This document shows, one piece after another, positions 58,649-64,000 of a stretch of DNA of 64,000 nt. This DNA comes from Mesorhizobium ciceri WSM4083 (GTDB lineage Bacteria > Pseudomonadota > Alphaproteobacteria > Rhizobiales > Rhizobiaceae), in the NCBI RefSeq assembly GCF_000519305.1, contig NZ_JAFG01000008.1, forward strand, positions 62,001 through 126,000, in the 5' to 3' direction. The stretch's first letter is position 1. Every line of letters begins with the position of its first letter. A program made the translations under genes and the position numbers. The notes under the pieces were generated by a model. It worked only from the letters and a program-made list of their open reading frames with translations. It was not told where the DNA came from and searched no databases.

Positions 58649-60712
58649 TCAACTCTCATGGAAATGATTATAGACCAGTTTGGCGACCTGTTCGGAAATG
58701 CCGTCGACTTTCCTCAAATCCTCGACAGCAGCACGGCTGACCGCCTTGGCGGTGCCGAATGCCAGCAGCAATGCCCGCTTGCGGCCGGGACCGATGCCGC
58801 TGATCTCGTCGAGCGGGCTCTTGACCATCTCTTTCTTGCGGCGAGCCCGGTGGGAACCGATCGCGAAACGGTGAACCTCGTCGCGCAATCGCTGGACGAA
58901 ATAGAGCACGGGATCGCGGACAGGCAGCGAAAATGAATCCCTGCCTTTGACGAAGAAGCGCTCGCGGCCGGCGTCGCGGTCCTGGCCCTTGGCGATGCCG
59001 ATGGCAACCACGCGGTCCTCGATGCCGAGATCCGAAAGGATCTTGCGCACCGCGGTCATCTGGCCCTGGCCACCGTCGATCAGGATGACATCGGGCCAGG
59101 CCGGGAAGCTGCCGGAGATATCGTCCTCCATATCGTCTGCCGAACCATCAACTGTATCCCCAGCCGGGACATCGCCATGCTCCTTGAGCAACCGCGAAAA
59201 ACGTCGCTCCATCACCTCGCGCATCATGCCGAAATCGTCGCCCGGCGTGATCTCGGTCGAGCGGATGTTGAATTTCCGGTACTGGTTCTTCACGAACCCT
59301 TCCGGTCCGGCGACGACCATGGCGCCGACCGCGTTGGTGCCCATGATGTGCGAATTGTCGTAGACCTCGATGCGCACCGGTGGCTTGGCCAGGCCGAATG
59401 TCTCGGCGAAACCGGCAAGCAAGCGTCCTTGGGTGGAGGTTTCAGCCAACCGGCGTCCGAGCGCCTCGCGGGCATTCTGCAGGGCGTTGTCGGTCAGGTC
59501 TTTCTTTTCACCGCGCTGCGGCACGGAGATCGCGACCTTGCGGCCAGCGCGGGTGGAGAGCGCCTCGGCCAGCAGTTCCTGATCCTCGACGCCATGCGAC
59601 AGAAGAATGTTCCGCGGCGTCGGCTTGTCGTCATAGAACTGCGCCAGGAACGAACCCAACACCTCGGCTGCTTCCAAGGCCGGATCGGCTTTGGGGAAAT
59701 AGGCGCGGTTGCCCCAGTTCTGGCCGGTGCGGAAGAAGAACACCTGGATGCAGACCTGGCCGCCTTCCTGATGAATGGCGAAGACATCGGCTTCGTCAAC
59801 GGTTGCCGGATTAATGCCCTGGTGGCTCTGCACATGCGACAGGGCCGCAAGTCGGTCGCGATAGATCGCGGCGCGCTCGAAATCGAGAGCTTCCGACGCC
59901 TGCTGCATGGCGGCCGAGATTTCCGTCTTCACCTTCTGGCTGCGGCCGGACAAGAAGTCCTTCGCCTCATTGACCAGTTCGGCATAGTCCTGGTGCGAAA
60001 CCTCTCCGGTGCAGGGGCCGGCGCAGCGCTTGATCTGATAAAGCAGGCATGGCCGCGTGCGGTTCTCGTAGAACGAGTTGGTGCAACTCCTGAGCAGGAA
60101 GGCGCGCTGCAGGGAATTGATGGTACGGCCAACGGCACCGGCCGAGGCGAAAGGCCCAAAATAATCGCCTTTGCGCGAGCGCGCGCCGCGATGCTTGTAG
60201 ATGCCCGGCGAGACATGGTCGCCGGTCAAGAGGATATAGGGAAACGACTTGTCGTCGCGCATCAGGACGTTGAATCGCGGCCGCAAGCGCTTGATAAGGT
60301 TGGCTTCGAGCAGCAGCGCTTCGATCTCGGTGCGGGTGACGACGAACTCCATCGTCGACGTTTCGCGCACCATGCGGCCGATGCGGGTGGTGTGGAAGCG
60401 GCCTTGCGCGTAGTTGGTGACGCGCTTCTTCAGGCTGCGCGCCTTGCCGACATAGAGCACATCGCCGGCAGCGTTCATCATGCGGTAGACGCCGGGCGCG
60501 TTGGGCAGCCGCTTGACCAGCGTCTGGATCACCTCGGCGCCGATCATGCCTTCCGCGTCGCCGGCATGCGGCGTCCAGTCGATGGCGGTGAAGGCGACAT
60601 CGGGACCGACGGTTTCAACGATCTCCTCGACTGCCTCGTCCTCGACGTCGATGTCGGGGGGCAGATCGTCGGCGCCGCCGCGCGGCTTGCTTTTGTGGTC
60701 TATGGGACTCAT
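58649..60712 (-). CDS. uvrC: Excinuclease ABC subunit C
   Basis: 687 residues from the ATG at 60712 (overlaps the SDR gene stop by four). GIY-YIG nuclease domain with PGVYRMMNAAGDVLYVGKAR and a Cys cluster RPCLLYQIKRCAGPC, UVR motif FERAAIYRDRLAALSHVQ, RNase H-like domain EVYDNSHIMGTNAVGAMVV and VILIDGGQGQM, and C-terminal HhH motifs IPGIGP-like (ISGIGPGRKRALL). Makes both incisions in nucleotide excision repair. Confidence 0.97.
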   Translation of the reverse strand: MSPIDHKSKPRGGADDLPPDIDVEDEAVEEIVETVGPDVAFTAIDWTPHAGDAEGMIGAEVIQTLVKRLPNAPGVYRMMNAAGDVLYVGKARSLKKRVTNYAQGRFHTTRIGRMVRETSTMEFVVTRTEIEALLLEANLIKRLRPRFNVLMRDDKSFPYILLTGDHVSPGIYKHRGARSRKGDYFGPFASAGAVGRTINSLQRAFLLRSCTNSFYENRTRPCLLYQIKRCAGPCTGEVSHQDYAELVNEAKDFLSGRSQKVKTEISAAMQQASEALDFERAAIYRDRLAALSHVQSHQGINPATVDEADVFAIHQEGGQVCIQVFFFRTGQNWGNRAYFPKADPALEAAEVLGSFLAQFYDDKPTPRNILLSHGVEDQELLAEALSTRAGRKVAISVPQRGEKKDLTDNALQNAREALGRRLAETSTQGRLLAGFAETFGLAKPPVRIEVYDNSHIMGTNAVGAMVVAGPEGFVKNQYRKFNIRSTEITPGDDFGMMREVMERRFSRLLKEHGDVPAGDTVDGSADDMEDDISGSFPAWPDVILIDGGQGQMTAVRKILSDLGIEDRVVAIGIAKGQDRDAGRERFFVKGRDSFSLPVRDPVLYFVQRLRDEVHRFAIGSHRARRKKEMVKSPLDEISGIGPGRKRALLLAFGTAKAVSRAAVEDLRKVDGISEQVAKLVYNHFHES

Positions 60713-61473
60713 TCCGTCATGCCTGTCACATCGGGCGTCTGCCACGCAAGATGCTGGCCGCCATCAAGCGCGATCATCTGGCCGGTGACCGAGCGCGCTT
60801 CCCAGAGATAGCGGATCGTGGCGCCGAATTCCGGCAATTCCGGGCCGCGCTTGAGGATCAAGCCATCGACCTGTGCGGCAAAATCGCTGTCGTCCTGACG
60901 CGCGTTCTTCAGTGTCGGCCCCGGGCCGATGGCATTGACGCGGATGCGGGGACCGAGCGCTTGCGCCATCATCTGGGTGGCCGTCCACAGCGTCGATTTG
61001 GACAGTGCATAGGAGAAGTAGCGCGGCGTCGGTCGCCAGACGCGCTGATCGATCATGTTGACGATCAGGCCCTCCTGCCCTCCCGGCAACGCCCGGGCGA
61101 AATTCTGCGCCAGGAGCGCGGGCGCTTTCACATGGACGGCAAAGTGCCGGTCCCAGGCCCGCCAGTCGAAATCCAGAACCGAATCGTCCTCGAACAGCGA
61201 CGCATTGTTGACCAGCAGCGGGATCGGTCCGAGCGCAGCTTGCGCCTGGCCGACGAGATCGCCAACGGCATCCATATCGGTCAGGTCGGCGGCGACCACG
61301 GTGGCCCGGCCACCTCCGGCGATGATTTGGGCAGCCAACGCATCGGCCTCGGTGCGCGAGCGGTTGCAATGGATGGCGACTGCAAAACCGTGCGCGGCGA
61401 GATCCTCGACGATCGCCCTGCCGATCCGCCTAGCCCCGCCCGTCACCAGCGCCGTGACAGTGGCTTTGCTCAT
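60709..61473 (-). CDS. Short-chain dehydrogenase/reductase (FolM/pteridine reductase-like)
   Basis: 254 residues. TGGARRIGRAIVEDLAAHGF Rossmann motif, NNASLFEDDSVLDFD, catalytic YSYALSK-type (FSYALSKSTLW) and RVNAIGPGPTLKNARQ. Arg-Arg in the first glycine motif suggests NADPH. Sequence style resembles FolM/PTR1-like reductases. Coupled to uvrC. Confidence 0.88.
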   Translation of the reverse strand: MSKATVTALVTGGARRIGRAIVEDLAAHGFAVAIHCNRSRTEADALAAQIIAGGGRATVVAADLTDMDAVGDLVGQAQAALGPIPLLVNNASLFEDDSVLDFDWRAWDRHFAVHVKAPALLAQNFARALPGGQEGLIVNMIDQRVWRPTPRYFSYALSKSTLWTATQMMAQALGPRIRVNAIGPGPTLKNARQDDSDFAAQVDGLILKRGPELPEFGATIRYLWEARSVTGQMIALDGGQHLAWQTPDVTGMTE

Positions 61474-61885
61474 ATGGTGTCAATCCTCAATTTCGGCCCG
61501 AAAAAGCAGTGCCGGCGAAATATGGCCCGGCATGCGTTAAATGGTGTTCGCACCTTGGGCAGCATTGTGGCGAAACGGCCGTTTGGACATCCCGGCCCCT
61601 TTGGACTCGGGCGCGCCCGACCGCAATATAGGGTGCTGGAGTCCTTGCACCAAGCGGTGTGCAGCGCAGCAAGGAATGGCTCCTGCCATTTCGCTGTTGC
61701 GAAGATGCAACGTCAAGGTTCTGCCTCATTTGCGCCGGGGAATGACCCAAGTTCAGGTTCGCTTCAGCCGCATTTTGACACGACATTTGGAACCGACGAA
61801 CGCCAGATCCGTTTCACCCCCCGGACGGGTCGATGGCGATCGTGAGAAACAAGCCTGTGTCCTGTGGCTTAAGGAGTAAAGAACA
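61474..61885. other. Gap upstream of the outer-membrane protein gene
   Basis: 412 bases with no supportable gene. A TTGACA at 61775-61780 could be a -35 box but I see no convincing -10 at the right distance. AAGGAG at 61870-61875 is the ribosome binding site of the next gene. Confidence 0.5.
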
Positions 61886-62548
61886 ATGCAAGCCAATCTC
61901 AAATTCGCACGGCCGCTGGCCGTTGCGCTCGGGCTCTTCGCCCTCAGCGGAACTGCCTATGCTGCTGACGTGGTTTCGGAAGAGCCGCCGGCACCTGCGC
62001 CGATCGCTGAACTTCCGGTCGCTTCGTGGGCCGGCCCCTACGCCGGTCTCAACGTCGGCTATGGCTTCAGCGGCCATACCAAGGAAAAGGATCTGGGTGT
62101 TGACAATGTTGACGTCGGCACGAAGGGTTTCGTTGGCAGTGTCTTCGGCGGCTATCAGTGGCAGCAGGAGAACTTCGTCTACGGCGCTGAAGCCGAACTC
62201 GGCTACAACGGCGTCAAGGGCGACGAGAATGGCGTCAATTCCAAGGCTGGCTTCGAAGGTTCGCTGCGTGCCCGTCTTGGCTACGCCGTGACCCCGGAAA
62301 TCCTGCTCTATGGCACCGGCGGTCTCGCCGGAAGGAGCCTGAAGGTTGAAGACGACCTGTACGGTTCGGACCGCGCCACGATGCTCGGCTGGACCGCCGG
62401 TCTCGGCACCGACATCAAGCTGACCGACAATGTCTTCGGCCGCGTCGAGTATCGTTACACCGACTTCGGCAGCAAGAGCTTCGACGGTATCGGCAAGGTC
62501 AAGGCCACCGACAACCGCGTCACCTTCGGCGTCGGTATGAAGTTCTAA
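61886..62548 (+). CDS. Outer-membrane beta-barrel protein, Omp25/31-like
   Basis: 220 residues. Signal peptide with LAVALGLFALSGTAYA, a Pro-rich linker, then alternating strands starting WAGPYAGLNVGYGFSG and ending VTFGVGMKF with terminal Phe. The eight-stranded barrel family includes the major outer-membrane proteins of Brucella and rhizobia. Followed by a terminator at 62569. Probably strongly expressed. Confidence 0.93.
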   Translation: MQANLKFARPLAVALGLFALSGTAYAADVVSEEPPAPAPIAELPVASWAGPYAGLNVGYGFSGHTKEKDLGVDNVDVGTKGFVGSVFGGYQWQQENFVYGAEAELGYNGVKGDENGVNSKAGFEGSLRARLGYAVTPEILLYGTGGLAGRSLKVEDDLYGSDRATMLGWTAGLGTDIKLTDNVFGRVEYRYTDFGSKSFDGIGKVKATDNRVTFGVGMKF

Positions 62549-62568
62549 GTCGTTCAAGCCACGACACG

Positions 62569-62597
62569 AAAAGCCGGGCCTCGCGCCCGGCTTTTTT
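62569..62597 (+). terminator. Intrinsic terminator after the beta-barrel gene
   Basis: AAGCCGGGC (62571-62579) pairs with GCCCGGCTT (62585-62593) and a T-run follows; 21 bases after the stop codon. Confidence 0.9.
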
Positions 62598-62664
62598 GTG
62601 TCTGAGTGATTTTCCCGGATGATCGAACTGATAACCCGGAAATCAATTCCGGGGTAATCGGCTA

Positions 62665-63261
62665 TCAACCGGGAATGCAGGGCTTCAGTTCTGGAAACTT
62701 CTCGTCGAAGCGCGCAGCCCACCGCGTCAGCCGGGCGCGACCCTTCTCCCATTTTCCGGCAAAGCGCAGCGAGAGATAGCCAAGGCAGGCGCGCAGCGCC
62801 ATCTGGCCGGCGGTGATCTTTTTCGGCAGCTTCGGCGGGTTGGCATTGAGCAGGTCGAGTGCCGCCGTGATCTTCGCCCACTGGCGATCGAGCCAAGGCT
62901 GATAGACCATCTCCTCAGGCCGCGTGCGCCGTTCATAGACCATCGACAGCGCACAGTCGCAAATGCCGTCGGCCAATGCTTCCAGCACTTCCGCCTCGAG
63001 CCGCTTGTCGGGATTGCGTGGAAAAAGCGCGTTCTTCGACAAGCGATTGAGGTGCTGGGTGATGGCGCGACTGTCATGGATGGAGCGACCGTCGTCGAGC
63101 ACCAGAACCGGGATCTTGCCGAGCGGGTTGGCGATCATCAAGTCGGCCGGCTTCTCCTCGGTCTTGATCGGCACCAGATCGACAGCGATGCCGGCATAGG
63201 CCGCCGCCATTCGTACCTTGGAACTGTAGGGAGAAGACGACGCGTAGAGCAGCCTGGGCAT
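62665..63261 (-). CDS. Glutathione S-transferase family protein
   Basis: 198 residues: SSSPYSSKVRMAAAYAGIAV, NPLGKIPVLVLDDGRSIHDS and HLNRLSKNALFPR, then an all-helical domain. Similar to plasmid-type or maleylacetoacetate isomerase-like bacterial GSTs. Not close to the GST at 54536. Confidence 0.9.
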   Translation of the reverse strand: MPRLLYASSSPYSSKVRMAAAYAGIAVDLVPIKTEEKPADLMIANPLGKIPVLVLDDGRSIHDSRAITQHLNRLSKNALFPRNPDKRLEAEVLEALADGICDCALSMVYERRTRPEEMVYQPWLDRQWAKITAALDLLNANPPKLPKKITAGQMALRACLGYLSLRFAGKWEKGRARLTRWAARFDEKFPELKPCIPG

Positions 63262-63596
63262 GATCGGTTTCCTGTTTTGCAGGCCGGCAGTGTTGACCGA
63301 TCAGGCGCGATCGAGCAATGGCCAGAAGCGGAAAACCCAGCCGCCAGCGAGCGACGCATCGACCAAGGCCGTTTAGCGAGCGCTCCAAGAAGGCGGCGCT
63401 TCACCATGGTCGCCGAGTTGCCGGGATCGCACGGATCACCCAGCCGACAGGCAAGACCGAACAGCGTCGCGCCGACATTTCATCACGCGCATGAATGACA
63501 CAAAAAAGCCCCCACCGGACTCCGCCCTATGGCGAAGTCCTGGGAGCTGCGAAAAGATATCCTCCGTCCGCCTCTGTTCTCGCCTTCCGACTGCCT
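63262..63596. other. Gap without a supportable gene
   Basis: The frames at 63052-63498 and 63495-63743 on the plus strand are shadows of neighbouring genes or random GC-rich frames. No promoter stands out. Confidence 0.45.
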
Positions 63597-63630
63597 AAAA
63601 AACGAGCGGGGCGCCCTGTGAGGCACCCGC
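63597..63630 (-). terminator. Terminator of the histone-like gene
   Basis: On the minus strand GCGGGTGCC pairs with GGCGCCCCGC around TCACAG, then TCGTTTTTT follows. It lies 42 bases beyond the stop at 63672. Confidence 0.75.
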
Positions 63631-63671
63631 CCTTGACTGTTTCGGCACCGCCCCCGGCGAGGGAAGCGCGA

Positions 63672-64000
63672 CTACTTCTTGCCGGCCTTCGCGGGCGCTG
63701 CCTTCGGCTTGGCAGCAGGTGCCGCTTTCTTCACCGGCGCTGAAGATTTCGCTGCCGCAGCCTTCTTTGCCGGAGCAGCCTTCGCAGCCGGCTTCTTGGC
63801 AGGTGCAGCCTTGGCAGCCGGTTTCTTGGCAGGTGCTGCCTTCTTCGCTGCGGGTTTCGCCGCGGCTTTCGCTGCAGGCTTCTTGGCCGGTGCCGCCTTC
63901 GCAGCCGGCTTTGCCGCTGCCTTGGCGGGTGCCGCCTTCTTCGCTGCCGGCTTCTTGGCCGGTGCTGCTTTTGCCTTGGCCGCCGCGGCCTTCGGCTTGG
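63672..64000 (-). CDS. Histone H1-like Lys/Ala/Pro-rich repeat protein (N-terminus outside window)
   Basis: About 108 C-terminal residues are visible. They consist of repeats of AAPAKKPAAK and variants (KAAPAKK, KPAAKKAAPA), ending with KAAPAKAGKK. This resembles the histone H1 C-terminal domain and bacterial AlgP/Hc1-like tails, which bind DNA non-specifically. An N-terminal domain may exist to the right. Near-identical DNA repeats make copy-number slippage likely. Confidence 0.75.
   Translation of the reverse strand, partial: KPKAAAAKAKAAPAKKPAAKKAAPAKAAAKPAAKAAPAKKPAAKAAAKPAAKKAAPAKKPAAKAAPAKKPAAKAAPAKKAAAAKSSAPVKKAAPAAKPKAAPAKAGKK

Overview
The window looks like a Mesorhizobium-type alphaproteobacterial chromosome (Rhizobiales) carrying one end of an integrated tailed phage. 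Evidence for the host: high GC, three tandem DUF680 exported proteins (a family I know mainly from Mesorhizobium), a MucR/Ros zinc-finger regulator, HdaA, an NDUFS4-type complex I subunit, Omp25/31-type porin-like protein, and several GC-rich palindromic intergenic repeats of the kind common in rhizobia.

Prophage, 1 to about 24.9 kb. The integrase (23724-24842) sits next to the 3' end of a tRNA-Arg(TCT) gene (24912-24988), the likely attB; the other end lies left of the window. The immunity region is at 17.7-19.4 kb: an S24-type CI repressor (18673-19299, plus) diverges from a small Cro-like gene (minus). Four copies of one 17-bp operator, ATCGCA-N5-TTCGAT, flank the repressor gene in two pairs and lie inside TTGACA promoters. 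The leftward operon runs from 18.5 kb to 8.2 kb with mostly 4-bp overlaps: CII-like regulator, MazG-like protein, exported CCSG protein, CHC2/Toprim primase, winged-helix protein, a GcrA homologue, SNF2 helicase, beta-class and C5 DNA methyltransferases, D5-type primase-helicase. An iteron-like repeat cluster (7858-8159) follows, then a hypothetical gene, terminase small and large subunits, gpW-like protein, portal, a fused ClpP-like protease/major capsid protein and a capsid cement protein cut by the window edge. The rightward operon (19397-24842) carries an HD phosphohydrolase, a DnaN-like sliding clamp, a GapR (DUF2312) homologue, a frameshifted small gene, SSB, an excisionase-like protein and the integrase. 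The phage thus has homologues of three host chromosome and cell-cycle factors: GcrA, GapR and DnaN.

Host region, 25-64 kb. It holds tRNA-Pro(TGG), hdaA with an AI-2E permease and a CDP-alcohol phosphotransferase, divergent purM-purN, a SixA-like phosphatase, the DUF680 cluster with a 47-bp duplicated leader, a TctDE-like two-component system beside an SsuABC-type ABC transporter, a dapB homologue, a UvrD-family helicase, and an amino-acid catabolic operon (two M20 amidohydrolases plus diaminopropionate ammonia-lyase, with a divergent Lrp regulator). Then come a molybdopterin oxidoreductase, an ABC-F ATPase, mucR, an oxygenase-like gene with an EamA exporter and a divergent LysR regulator, DinB and GST proteins, ndk, a META/YbaY-type protein, the uvrC-pgsA-moaD-moaE group with an upstream SDR gene, an outer-membrane beta-barrel protein and, at the right edge, a histone H1-like Lys/Ala/Pro repeat protein.

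The most promising leads are the phage package of GcrA, GapR and clamp homologues, the four-operator immunity circuit, the iteron-like array, the conserved-looking second reading frame inside the C5 methyltransferase gene, and the oxygenase-like/EamA/LysR locus.
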